This document shows, piece after piece, positions 12,701-27,300 of a stretch of 64,000 nt of DNA. The notes beneath the pieces were generated by a model that was given only the letters and a program-made list of their open reading frames with translations, was not told where the DNA came from and did no database searches. The stretch's first letter is position 1. Each line of letters opens with the position of its first letter. Both the position numbers and the translations under genes were made by a program. The DNA comes from Ahaetulla prasina. Taxonomy: Eukaryota; Chordata; Lepidosauria; Squamata; Colubridae. Where the stretch lies: NCBI RefSeq assembly GCF_028640845.1, contig NC_080539.1, forward strand, positions 106,356,554-106,420,553, in the 5' to 3' direction.

Positions 12701-14998
12701 ACAGAATATGAGATCTGGAATCTCAAATGGAGAAGTGTCACATGAGTGTTTGATTGTGGTACTCACAATAATTCTGGAATTATATAGGCTATGTTTGAAG
12801 ACTGTTACAATTCCCACAAACTGAACGAAGCAAGTTGAAAGGCCTCTTCAGGTTTTTCTTAATAATTTGCAAGATGTTATGACTCAGTATGACTTCATCT
12901 ATTCTACTTTTGTGGTAAAACTACTTTTGGAAAAGAGGAGGCATGCCTATGATAGTTGTAGTTACAGAGAGACCACTCTCTTTAAAAAAATCCTATAAAG
13001 ATCTACCTCAGAATAATATTTCCAAGAGTGCTTAAGTGGCCTGTTGATACTTTCAACCGGGGTGAAATGCTCCCGGTTCAGACCAGATCACCCGATCCGG
13101 TAGCGATGGCGGCGGGTAGTTCAGAGAACTGGTAGCAAAAAATCTCTGCACCCCCCTGCCCCAGCTGAGCTGCGTGATCATCAAGAGTTTTTTTTTAACT
13201 TTTAAAAGCATTTTTTTCAGCCAAAAAAATGCTTTTAAAAGTAAAAAAAAAGCCACTGATGATCGCGCAGCTCAGCTGGGATCGTCAGAACCCTTTAAAA
13301 GCATTTATTTTACAGTAGCTGAACGTAGCCTCGGCCGATGAGGTTGTAAAAAAAAAAGCTTTTAAAAGGCTCCTCTGGTGATCCCAGCTGAGTTGCCTGA
13401 TCGCCAGAACCTTTTAAAAGCATTTTTTACAACCTCTTCGGCCGAAGAAGTGGTAAATACCTGACCTTCGGACATTTCGTCGCGAACTGAAGACACACCT
13501 TTTTATTTGCGCGGGGCTGGCTTGAATTGAATTTTAATTTTAAATTTTGTAAATTTTGATTAATTTTAAATGGGGTTTTTAGTTCACGGTATATTTTAAT
13601 TTTTTTCAGGCTAATTTTAAAATAAGTTTTTTAAATTGCATTTTAACTTGTACATTGTATGTTTTATCTTGCCTGTACACCGCCCTGAGTCCTTCGGGAG
13701 AAGGGCAGTATAAAAATCAAATAAATAAATAAATAAATGAATCAGAACCCTTTAAAAGCTTTTTTTTCCTCTGGCGATCCCAGCTGAGTTGCCTAATCAT
13801 CACAGGCTTTTAAAAGCATTTTTTTTACAACCTCTTCACCGGAAGAGGTTGTAGAAAAAATGCTTTTAAAAGTAAAAAAAAAAAGTTGGCCACGCCCAGC
13901 CAGTCACATTACCCCCCCACCACCAAGCCACACCCACAGAACCGGCAGTAACAAATTTTACATTTCACTCCTGCCCTCAACTGAGAATGGAGCATGTCCA
14001 AAATGGAGCATGCCCAAAAGTTATGTATTTCATTTGCAGATGAAAAAGCAAGAAAATATTTTAAGTAACCCTTCAGTATCTCATTCTCTAATTTCCTACC
14101 TCCACATGGTCAAGAGTTCAGTTCATGGGCTCCAGTGGATCACAGGGAGTGTATTGCCTCTGGACTACTACTGCTTTTTTTCAATTTTAAAAGTTTGGTT
14201 TGATTTAATGCCTTAGATGTATTATGACTAGTCCATTTCATATGTGTTCTGGTCTCAGTCTACATCTGGGCTGTCTATGTCCCGGCCCATGGGCTGGATG
14301 CGTCGTACACTGGCCACACCCATGCTTGGTTTAGCAGAGGGGGGAAAAGTCCCAATACGTTACATGATGCCGCCATGACAATGTGAGTTTGACACCCCTG
14401 GTCTACATAGTTTGAGGGACCTAGTTTGCTTTCTTTACTAGAGGCCATTCTATTTTAGGTACTTCTCTTCCAGGAAGTGAACTCTGCATATAAAGTAGGT
14501 GTATTGTTATGTTCCATGTATCTAATGTCAAAGAGAGAAAGAGACTGATGGGGATGATTCATGATGACAAAGAAAAGGCAGCAGTAAGGCACTGGATTAT
14601 AGGTCTGGTTACAGGAAAGAAAATAATACACACAACAGCTTTGACAATAACCATGCTTCAGGGCGTGTTTTGAAATGGTCTGCATATGCATAAGGCATAG
14701 AAGGTTTTTCCTACCCAGGGTTGACTTTTTAAACTGGGCAGATACATCCCATCAAGAATTTTTTATGTTAAAAACCTGATTCTTTTCATTACATATCAGG
14801 TAAACAGTCTTAGACTCAAGAATGTGGTAGGAATCCATCCTGATTTCCAAACACAGAAGATGGAATTGTGAATTTTAACTTTTGAAAAACGTCTTTTGTT
14901 GTTTGTGATTCAGCTACTTTGTTACACTTAATACATAATAATAAACTCATACACCTACACAAACACACACACACACACACACACACATACACACACTG

Positions 14999-15096
<98 letters not shown>

Positions 15097-15252
15097 ATTC
15101 AGGCTTCAGCTTCTGGGAGAAGCACGAAGCTGAAGCCTGAAGATGACGAATGAGACTTCGTCGAAACATCACCAAGACACTTTCAATTTTACGTGGGAGA
15201 AAATCCGAATAACCAAAGACCTACATACAAACACCCACGAAAACCTCAGAAA

Positions 15253-15307
<55 letters not shown>

Positions 15308-18300
15308 TATATAAATTATATTATTTATGGCAGTATGTTTTCTGTAATCTATGTTTGTTCTTTCAGTTAATTAATTCCATTTTGAATTTTTTTAAAAAAA
15401 TCAGATATAAATTAGACAAGGTCTAGTTAATACTCACCACACATTAAGTTATAAAGTTCAATATTATCAAAAGATGCCACCTCATTTTTTTCCTTAAAGC
15501 CTGGCCCATGTGCTAAAAAGATAGCCTGAAAAATAACAGAAAATAGATTTACCAAATAACTTCCAGTTTTTGTTTTTCATAAATAAAGTCAATGTTAATG
15601 TAGCTTTTTTAAAATTCAAGATATAAATGCTGCTAATTTCAGGTAGTTGGCTTCTGAATTAAAAAAAATTCAACTAATTAAAAAAATCCTACTCCTTTAC
15701 TAAAGGGGACACTCAAAACAATTCACAATTTGCTTGTGCATTTACTCAGGACACCGTGATCTGTATTGTAAACCTTGAATAGTTACACTGAACCTTAGCA
15801 TTAAGCCTTTGCTTGGGACGTGAGCAATACTTCAGCTGTTTTTCTGCTCAATGTTTCAACATTGTTAATGGGATTAAATTCAATAGAAATACTGTTTTAA
15901 GCGCAAGGAAATTACTTCTATTTAGTCAGAGGCTTGGGCATGTGGCAAAAGCAGGCAAGTTCAGAGAACCTACTGCTCATATCTCCTTCCATTACTGTCT
16001 AGATATTTTCTTATCTTACCCTCAACTTAGATATATACACATACGTGTTGGCTGCTATGGCTATAAACTACCACATTTAAAATGACGAACAATGAGTGTG
16101 GAAAACGAAATTCTCAAGAATGTGTAGACCTTCATGGAGAACTGTAATCATATCTGATTCAGTTGATCATGGTGTCATTCACACACTTTAATTTCCCCTT
16201 ACTCCTCCAATCACCGTGAATAACTGTTTCTGAGAACTGGGCAATCCTTTTGAATAGAACCAATGTGACATAGAAATAAACATAAAAGAGAAGCGATCAA
16301 CAGATCTCTTACCTCCATACTTTTAAATTCATTGTCGTAGCCATGAGCACCACCCTTACAACGATTGTAATTTTTATTCCTAAATACACATATGCATAGA
16401 ATGAATATATAGCAGTCAAGTTTTGCAATTTAGAGTTCTTTAGAGAAGGCATTAGTTGTCTAGAGAAGGCATTTTTTTTCAATCAATGCAATGAAAATGT
16501 TTTCTTCAGCAATGGTTGGCTGTTGTCATCGCTTCAAAGAAGTTGTTACTATTTATGAACTATCTCTTCAGTAATGTCCCATGAATGGGATTTATCTGAT
16601 CTCAGTAATTAAAATTGTCTCTAGAGCACTGTGGTATCATACATTTACTGCAAGATGCCTGGTTGGTTAGGATTCTTTCAAGCACAGACATAAAAATTAG
16701 TGTTATTAATGTATCAGCTGATGGAGAAACAAAGGAAATAATTTTTCTAGAATAGTTGGCTTCATATCATGCTTCTTTACCAGTGGTGGATTTCTACCGG
16801 TTCGCCCTAGTTCGGGCAAATCGGTAGCGGTGATGGCAGGAGGCTCTGCTACCCACCTGGACGTCATCACAGATGCTCTGCGCATGCACGCACTCACAGT
16901 TCAGAACCGGTAGCGAAAGTAAGTGAAACCCACTACTGTTCTTTACACTTACACCACTATACTACCCAGGTACACATATACGGGTATGTAACATATATAC
17001 ATCAGGGGCAGGTTCCAAATCCTATCACTACTGGTTCACTTGTGTGCACACGCGCAGAAGCGTCCTGGCAGGTGGGTGGAGCCTCCCGCCGCCGGTTCAC
17101 CCGATCCAATGCAAACTGATAGCAACCCACTACTGATATACATGCCATTCCTTGAGAAAAGAATTAAGCCTATACCAGCATGCATCTTTATTATTATTAT
17201 TATTTATTGAATTTAAGAAACATGTTTACCAGATAAAGGATAGTGATGAGTTAAAAAGCTTTTAACTCTCATCTGTAATCTCCAGTTAAAATATCTTAGA
17301 TGTGAGTCTTTTCCTCTGTGGTACTGAGGAGACTTGTCCTCATATTTTGACTAACTGCATTTCCCTGGAAATATAGCTTACTCACTGAGTAGTGTCTATT
17401 TAAACGCCCTTAACATTCTTCTTGGATTACAATCTGGAAAATAAAGGAACTTCCAGATAGTAGTTTAATGTTCTGCCTCCCTAATTCCAGACATTGATCA
17501 TTTATTAAGTTGTCATTTTAAGGCTGAGCAATGAGCAGATTTTCATCTTGGCAGTAATTTTATTCTTGAAAGGCTTTAAAAAGGGCTGGTCTTTTCTGTG
17601 GTTCCAAAATGAAGCTTGTGTGAGCCACCTGCCCTGACAGTTCAAAGACAAGATGTGACATGTACCACCACTGCCCAAATATGTTAAGGAAGTCTGTGCA
17701 CCAAAAGACTCAGTCTTAATCACTTTCTTTCCCAGTTCAATCGTAATTAGGATGGCTTTAGAGAGGGATCCCAAAGTGCTTTTTTTTTTTCAAGAGGCAG
17801 CTGGACTTTTTGGTTTATCTTGGAAGTCATTTCACTTCTCATCCAAGAAACTTCTTTAGCTCTAGAAGAAGAAGAAAGCACCTTTGGGACAACCATGTCC
17901 TGGATGACTGAGAATCTCCATCGATATTTAGAGAGGGATGTTTCCCTAGTGTTAATAGTAGGAGAGAAGCAGAACCAGGTCCCCAACCCTCTTCTCCTAG
18001 GTCACATTCTATACAGTAATCTATTCTATACGGTAATCAGTAATTCTGATTACCAATGGAAAGTTAAGTCACAGTGATTTTGTGCTTGATTGTATGCCTC
18101 AGTTTAATTTCTAATTTCTAATGTCTATTAGTGTCTAATTTCTTGGTCCTACACATAAATTCCAACATGGAGCTCTTAATCTGGTCTTCCAACTCCAAAA
18201 CGTTTTCTACCTCTTTTCTTGGAGACATTCTATAAGCAAACAATACAGGATAGCAACTTTTCTGTATTTTTAAAAATACAGACGCTTAAAAATCTAAATC

Positions 18301-21300
18301 ATTTTTAGGTGTAGATGCAGGCAGTGGTGCTGTCAGTACTGCACTAAGGGGCAGTATGTGAAAGACGTGTGCCAATCTCAGCAGGACTTGTTGACTATCC
18401 TTGGAAGTAAATGAAATAATGGGCCTGAAATACAGGTAGTCCGTGACTTACAACAGTTCACTTAGTGACCATTCAAAGTTACAATGGCACTGAAAAAAGT
18501 AACCTATGAGTATTTTCCACACTTACGACCATTGCAATCACACAATTTACATTTGGATGCTTGTCAACTGACTCATATTTATGACAGTTGCAGTGCCCAG
18601 GGGTCATGTGATCCCCATTTGCAACCTTCTCACAAGCAAAATCAATGGGGAAACCGGATTCACTTAACAACCATGTTACTAATTTAACAACTGCAGTGAT
18701 TCACTTAACAAATGTAGCAAGAAAAGTCGTAAAATGGGGCAAAACTCACTTAACAAATTTTTCACGTAGTAACATAAATTTTGGGCTCAATTGTGGTCGT
18801 AAATTGAGGACTACCTATAATGACCAGCATTTCTAAATTCTAAATGCAACACTACCAGAGGAACCAATGCCACGGAGATAGTCATGTTTGGTTATTCAGA
18901 TGGAAGCATTATATGAAAAGCAGGGCAGAGCTTGATAAACTGTAAGTTGATTCAAAATTGCGCTTCAGGAAAGCAAATCATGGACAATCTACGACAAGTA
19001 TGTGCTATATAAGTTTTATGATGACATTTCCTTTGGGATTGTAATTGCCAAACTGCAGGCATCCCAACATGATCTGAGCCATGCAACTGAGGGAATTCTC
19101 TAAACAAGATAAAAGGGAGAGATGTAGGCTGCCATTATTGTAATAGAAAGTAACATAATAAAGAAGAATGTGGACTTTATAGAGGTGAGATTCCTGCAAC
19201 AGACACAAAAAATAAGGCGAAATGTCCTTAGAAAATGTCAAGCCTGCACACGGATTACAAAAACAAAGTAAAATACAAACAAAGGAACAGGCAGATTAGC
19301 CTTCCATGTTTTGATTTGCAAAGGAAAACATGATCTATTCTGTTTAGGTTTGGTGATAGATTTATTTTTCAGGTGCTATTTAATGCCCTATTTTAAATTT
19401 AAATTATAACAGCCTTTTGGATATATTAAAGACTTATCAAGTTTTCAATATTAAATAATACCACAATCGTGAATTTCTTTGTCTAATTTCTTTTGGAAGG
19501 TTTTTTTTTCCCACCAAGAAACAAATCCTGTTTGGAACATCTGGTTTCATCTCCAGCAACAACAAATTTCTCCAGAAATAAATCACAGCTATAACATTAA
19601 GAGGTTGCCAATGCCTTTCTCAATAATCATGCTGGATGGGGGAATAACAGGCACTATGCTTCAAAAATCTGAAATATACAAGATTAGTATACCTTGTTAT
19701 AGAAGAAGAGATATTTTTCTGAGATTTATCTAATAAATCTCTTGCATTATGAAACTTTGCCACATGTTATTATCTAATTCACTTTTTTGGGACCTATGAT
19801 CTAATTCACTTTTTTTGGACCTACTAAGCAATGAAAGGAAGCTAGTACCTCAGTTTTTTGGAAAATAACAGGATGTTATAACATAATAATTCTTCTGAAT
19901 TGGCTGGAAGTACTCCACAATTACTCAATAAGAAAAGTATATGTATTTCCTTGCAGATATTCATATTTTGAATTATCACTTTTTCTACTTATTCAGGAAA
20001 TGTACACTTTCATTATAACTACTGCTATCAAGTAGATAATAAAAAAACATTTGAAATCAAGTAGATAATAAAAATAAAACTTCTCCATTTATAAGTAAAT
20101 GTACATATTAAAAATAACATGTTGCTGCCTTCTTACAGTACATCTAAAACTGGCCCCATTTTATCTTTTAATAAAAAGCTAAGCGATGTTGGTCTTTATA
20201 CAATACCTCACAGCCAACCACTTTTGATCAACCATCAGATTAACTTTGTCAATACGAACGTTGTTAGCATAGTGTAGTCTCTTTGGAAGGTCTTTGGCCA
20301 AGTAAGCTTTAAAGTGCTGTTTTGGCTTTTGGCACTGAAAAGGTGAAAGTGAAATGATAAGTTTTGCAGCATCACAGAATTAAAAAATAAAATATGAAAA
20401 AAAAACATGTTTTCAATGCAACTATCACTGTGTTGTCGATCTTACTTTCATGTAGTAAGGTAGTCCAATTACCAAGTGCCCGAAGTGTAGTCATGTGACC
20501 ATGGGGTGCTAGGTCACAAACTCAGGGAACCAGGTTAAGAATATGTAAATTTCAAGCTGTTTCAGAAGGTAAATGATTCATTAATCATTCAAAACTTCTC
20601 CATCCTCTAAAAATCACAATAACAGATCTTAAGAATTGTTTTTTTTTCTAATGTAGACTGAATTTAGGAATTTTAGCTTTACATCTTATTTATTTATTTA
20701 TTTATTTATTTTGTCATAACAATATATGTAGGTATCATACAAAAAGATTATATAATATATAAACACATATCTATCACATATGACAATTATGTGAAATTGT
20801 CAATAATATGAACATTAAAGAAAATAGTGTAATTTACTTTATCTTCTATAGGATGGTTACCTTTTAAAGTGAGAATAAGATACATTCACTTCCAAATGTT
20901 AGGCATCACTGGACAAAATATCTTACAGTGAAACCCCAAGAGGACCCACCAACTATATGACATGGACTTAAACATGACAAGCTTTCTGAAAATTTAAAAG
21001 CGTACTACATGCAATTTTTTTTCAGGTTCAAGACAAGAAAGCAAAGAGCATGATAATATGCTGTAACATTACCTTTGGTGAAAATGCTATATAATGGCAC
21101 ATAAGATGAACAGTAACTAACTGGCCCAATTCAATTGATGCAATATCTAAATTGGTCCTAGAGGTATGAAAACGAAACACAGCCAGGTCTATTATGAAGC
21201 GATGCAAGATTCAGAATCTTTCATCTAACCTTCATTAGTTCATAACCTCCATTCAGTTCTATGCATCGCCTCTCTCAAAGAAAACTAACAATGTGCTAAA

Positions 21301-24300
21301 GAAATTATATTTCAGTAGTGATGCCTTCACAAAATGATTGGATAATAATCATTAGGAAGAAAAAGAATAAAAATATACTCACCGTAAGTTTTTTAACAAT
21401 TGCTTCAGAATCAACTGTTTGGAAGAAGAGAAATGTTATGCAGTATGTATAATGTATTACTTTCAAACATTAAACTATCAATTTGTCTTCTTCAAATATG
21501 GTGCATCAAATCCATGGTAGTTGTATTTTTACAGTATTAAGCCTTTTTAAAATATTTGTCCAATGGTATTTTCAATTGTTGGCTTTAGCTTCCATCTGAA
21601 AACCACATTTACAGTATTCAAATTTTAGCGATGAAATTTCTGGGATTCAAGCATCTTAAACTCCTGTGGGTGGCAGGTGACATTGCTCTAAGCAAGGAAG
21701 ATGCCCTAGAATTGAATGTTCTACAAAGCCTCTCCCTTAAATTCCACAGTTTTATAAAGTTGTGGTCCAAACTTACATTTAAAAAAGTCTTTTGGAACAT
21801 TTTTTGATCGAATACGAGGTGCTGGACCTTCATACATAAAAAAATCAATTGGATTAAAATAATCGGCCATGTATTCCACCCGGTTACAGGATATTGCCTC
21901 CATGCCTAAAGAAAGGAGAAAAAAATGGTAGGTAATTGAACAAATATTGAATTCCCAAGGTTGACAAAGCTCTTTATTAAAAGAGTGAAGCATAAAGCAA
22001 CGTTACCATGATCAGCCAGAAGGATAAGATTGACACAGTTATGCAGATTCCTTTGCTTTAGGCCTTCCATCAACATTCCCAGGATCCGATCTGCTATTAG
22101 TAAAGTCTTAATTATCTATGCCAAAGAGAAAAAGGGTAAGTGGCATCTTATCAATGGCGGGTTGCTCCCGGTTCGGTCCGGTTCTTGCGAACCGGTAGTA
22201 ATGGCGGTGGGAAGTTCCGCCCACCCGCCCCAACATCATCACTGACAATCTGTGCATGCACACACATGCTCCCATTGCAAACCGGTAGTAAAGTTAAGTG
22301 GAACCCACCCCTGCATCTTATCACACATGTTAAATCAAAGGTTGCAATCAGGTCTATCACAATAGGATAGGATAGGATAGGATAGGATAGGATAGGATAG
22401 GATAGGATAGGATAGAATAGAATAGAATAGAATAGAATAGAATAGAATAGAATAGAACAGAATAGAATAGAATAGAATAGTTTTTTATTGGCCAAGTGTG
22501 ATTGAACACACAAGGAATTTATCTTGGTGTATACACTCTCAGTGTACATAAAAGAAAAGATACGTTCCTCAAGAATCATAAGGTACAACACTTAATGATA
22601 GTCATAGGGTATAAATAAGCAATCAGGAAACAATATCAATATAAATCATAAGGATACAAGCAACAAAGTTACAGTCATACAGTCATATCTTCACAGCCCA
22701 CTTTTTGACTTGAGCAGTATACAGGTCCTCAATGGAAGGTAGGCTGGTAGCAATTTTTTTTCCAGTTCTAATTATCCTCTGAAGTCTGTGTCTTTCTTGT
22801 TAGGTTGCAGAACCAAACCAGACAGTTATAGAGGTGCAGATGACAGACTCAATAATTCCTTTGTAGAACTGGATCAGCAGCTCCTTGGGCAGTTTAAGCT
22901 TTCTGAGTTGGCACAGAAAGAACATTCTTTGTTGAGCTTTCTTGGTGACATTTTTGATGTTAGCTGTCCATTTTAGATCTTGTGATATGGTAGAACCTAG
23001 AAATTTGAAGGTCTCTACTGTTGATACTGTGTTGTCTAGTATTGTGAGAGGTGGAAATATGGAAGGGTTTCTCCTAAAGTCTACCACCATTTCTACGGTT
23101 TTGAGTGTGCTCACTTCCAGATTGTGCCGGTCACACCACAAGGCTAATTCAACCTCCCGTCTGTATGCGGATTCATCATTGTCTCGAATGAGACCAATCA
23201 CTGTTGTGTCATCTGCGAACTTTAGTAGTTTAACAGATGGATCTTTAGAGATTCAGTCATTGGTATACAGAGAGAAGAGAAGTGGGGAGAGCACATGGCC
23301 GGAGGGAGGGTCAGTGCTAATTGTACAGGTTTCTGATGTGATTCTGCTTAGCTTCACCTGCTGCTTCCTGTTTATTAGGAAGCTTATGATCCACTTACAA
23401 GTGTGTTCAGGTACCTGTAGCTGGTTTAGCTTAGTTAGAAGAGTGTCTGGAATGATGGTGTTGAATGCTGAGCTAAAGTCTACAAAGAGGACCCTTACAT
23501 AGGTCTTTGGAGATTCAGGATGCTGTAGGATGTAGTGCAGAGCCATATTAACGGCATCATCTGTTCATCTATTTGCTCAGTATGCAAATTGCAAGGGGTC
23601 TAGCAGCGAATCCATGTTAGTTTTCATGTGGGACAGCACTAGCCTTTCAAAGGTTTTCATGACTACAGATGTTAGAGCAACTGTAGTCATTCGGTTCCTT
23701 GATGGTGGGTTTCTTCGGCACTGGGATGATAGTAGAGCATTTGAAGCAAGAAGGAACATAGCACATCTCTAGTGATTTGTTGAAGATATGGGTGAAGATG
23801 GGGGCCAATTGGTTAGCACAGACTTTTAAGCAAGAAGGAGTTATCTTGTCTGGGCCTGGAGCTCTTCCTGGCTTTTGTCTGTGAAATAGGTCTTGCACTT
23901 CTTGGCTGTTATTGGTGTGTCTGAAATGGAGGTTGTAGAAATAGGTGGCTGTGGTTTCCTTTCAAACCTGCAGTAAAACACATTCAGGTCATTTGCCAGT
24001 TGCTGATTTATTTCAGCCTGGAAAGGAGGTTTGCCATAGCTGGTGATATTTTTAAGAGATTTCCACATGTTTGCTGGTTCATTTGCTGAAAACTGATTCT
24101 TTAGCTTTTCAGAGTAGCTTCTTTTTGCTGCTCTGATCTCCCTTGTTAATATATTTCTGGCCTGATTGTACAGCATTTTATCACCTTTTCTGTAGGCTTT
24201 CTCTTTGGAATGACGTAGCTGCTTAAGTTTAGCTGTGAACCAAGGTTTGTTGTTACTGTATATTCGCAAGTTCCTGGTCAGTACACATAGGTCTTCACAG

Positions 24301-27300
24301 AAGCTGACATATGATGTTACAGTATCTGTGAGTTCATCCAGGTCTGCAGAGGTATCTTCAAAAATATTCCGATCAGTGCAGTCAAAGCAAGCCTGTAGCT
24401 TTAACTTTGCCTCCTCAGTCCAAGTCTTCACTGTTTTAATTGTTGGTTTTGTGGCATTAAGTCTTTGCCTGTAAGCAAGTACACGGTGAATTATGCAATG
24501 ATCAGAGTGTCCTACAGCTGCTCGTGGTAAAGACCGATAAAAATCTTTTAGTGTTGTGTAGCAATTGTCTAAAGTATTCTTGCCTCTGGTGGGACAATTG
24601 ACATGTTGAAAGTATTTTGGTAGCTCTTTCCTTAAGTTTGCCTTGTTTAGATCTCCCAAAATAATGGCCAGTGAATCGGGGTATTTGGCTTTAGCCTCCT
24701 AATTTGGTCAGCTTGAGTTCGTAATCCCTTGTTTACACAGGCTTGTGTTGGGAAATAAACAGCAATTAGAAAAAATGAGGAAAAATCACAAGGTGAATAG
24801 TATGGTTTGCAGTTGATAATTAATGTCTCTAGGTTTTCATCACAGAATTTATATATTATAGTTATATCCTGAGACTAGCTGTTGTTGATATATAAGCATA
24901 AACCTCCTCCCTTCTTTTTACCAGGTGTTTCTGCAATTCTGTCTGATTGTTGAATCTGAAACCCTGGGATATGCAGGCTGCCATCTTCAATTGATTCATT
25001 TAACCAGGTTTCAGAGAAGCATAGGGCTGCTGAATTGTAAACATCAGAATTGTATCCATTTAAAAGGAGTATTTCATCCATCTTATTAACAAGTGAACAT
25101 ACGTTGGTTTGGAAAATTGAAGGCAGGGTTTTATTTCTCCTATTACTTAATCTGTTTAAAATTCCCACCCTTTTACTTCAATAAACAATACAATAATAAA
25201 GAGAAATCATTTTTGGGTTACAGGTGACTACATTTAGAAAAGTAGTAAACATTTGTATGCATTATATTCGTCAGAGTAAAATTTAAGTCATCCCCACCCA
25301 CACCCAGCACAATATTTACATAATTGTCCTACATTGTCCAGTAATTATTTTATTGTTTATTTTAGGATAATAAATATTAAATAATTAATATGACAAAAAT
25401 AAAAATAGAGATATAGAACATGACTTGCAAATTGACATATACTTTTGCCTGCTTGTATCCTTATTATTTTTCTCCTGTTTCCTGAGTTGTTGTGCAATGT
25501 AGTGCATCACTTCCTAGAGGCTCAGACTATGAGAGGACTACCTATAAAACCTAAATTACGAACACAATTGAGCCCAAAATTTCTGTTGCTAAGTAAGAAA
25601 GTTGTTAAGTTTGTTTTGCCCCATTTTACGACCTTTCTTGCCACAGTTGTTAAGTGAATCAGTTCAATTGTTAAGTTTCTAAAAAGGTTGTTAAGTGAAT
25701 CTGGCTTCCTTAGATTTTGACACTTTGTTTGTCAGAAGGTCTCAAAAGACGATCATATGACCCAGGGATACTGAGACCATTATAAAATATGATTCAGTTG
25801 CCAAGGGTCTGAATTTTGTTCACCTGACTATGGGGATGCTACAATGGTTGTAAAGTGCTCATAATCACTTTAAGTGCTGTTGTAACTTTGCACGGTCACT
25901 AAATGAACTATTGTAAGTCAAGGTCTACCTGTACAATCCAATACTGTACTGTACTTAAAAATACTGTTTGGTGTTTAATGTGGAACAACTCAGCTTTTAC
26001 ATATATTATTCTACCAGCATTTTTACGTCTAATAAAGAAAAAGAACATGTGTCATTGCTACCTTTTATCTATGATATATACCAGCCAAAGTTTAACTTAA
26101 GCCCCACTCCTTTAAATACAGAATGAGGGTGGGAGAGATAGAAAAATAAGATGCTTACTTCTGCACTAACAGGCCCAAATTTATGTCCAGTTGAGTCTGG
26201 CTCCTCAATATACAATGTAGAGAGGTCTGGCCTGTAGATTAAAAAGAAAGACCATTACTTTTAAAAAAATTCATCTCATTCAAAGATATATTATTAATTA
26301 ACATGTTGCCCAGATAGTTTGCAACTCAGTGGTGGCTGCTATTCTCTCCTAAAAGTTCAGAATCAGATCAAAATCCAAACTAGCTAGGAGAGAAAAGAAT
26401 AGGAGAGGAAATTATTGAAAACAAAGGACAACATGGAGAAAACATCCCCAAAACCAGAACGCTGCCTGGATTGTTTTCTCTCATTCTGGTGTCAGTTCTG
26501 GAAATGGAAGAATGGGCAGAAATCAGGATAACTACAAGATGGCAGGTGGTTAGAGGTTTTGGTACCTCTTTCTGTCATCCAGTGATTAGCAAGATTTTTG
26601 TTGCAAAGTCGTGTCCAACCCATCGTGATCCCATGGACAACGTTCCTCCAGGCCTTCCTGTCCTCTACCATCCTCTGGAGTCCATTTCGGTGACTCCATC
26701 CAACATCTCATTCTCTGTCGTCCCTTTCTTCTTTTCCCCTCAATCTTTCCCAGCATTAGCCTCTTTTCCATTGAGTCCTTCCTTCTCATTAAGTGACCAA
26801 AGTATTTCAGTTTCATCTTCAGGATCTGACCTTCTAAGGAGCAGTCAGGGTTGATCTCCTCTAGGACTGACTGGTTTGATTGCCTTGGAGTCCAAGGGAC
26901 TTGCAGGAGTCTTCTCCAGCACCATAATTCAAAGGCCTCAATTCTTTGGTGCTCAGCCTTTCTTATGGTCCAACTTTCACAGCCATACAATGTAACTGGA
27001 AAAACCATAGCCTTGACTTACACACTTTTGTTTTCAGGGTGATGTCTCTGCTTTTTAGTACACTGTCTAGATTTGCCATAGCTTTCCTCCCCAGGAGCAA
27101 GTGTCTTTTAATTACTTTGCTGCAGTCCCCATCTGTGGTGATCTTGGAGCCCAGGAAAATAAAATCTGTCACTACCTCCATTTCTTCCCCATCTATCTGC
27201 CAGGAATTGAGAGGGCCGGATGCCATGATCTTAGTTTTCTTAATGTTGAGTTTCAAGCCAACTTTTGCACTCTCCTTCTTCACCCGCATCAAGAGGCTCT

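Larger units (their letters stand above)
21157..22365. repeat. Source copy of a duplicated 1.2-kb segment
   Basis: Contains three ENPP3-like exons and a hAT MITE. It is repeated at 36795-38000 with roughly 1-2 percent differences by eye (for example AATGTTC/AACGTTC, CAATTGG/CAACTGG). It is followed by a short GGATA/GAATA run, as in the copy. Confidence 0.9.

Noticed and set aside
22942..23502. 186-codon plus-strand open frame
   Set aside because: Antisense shadow of the LINE reverse transcriptase encoded on the minus strand.
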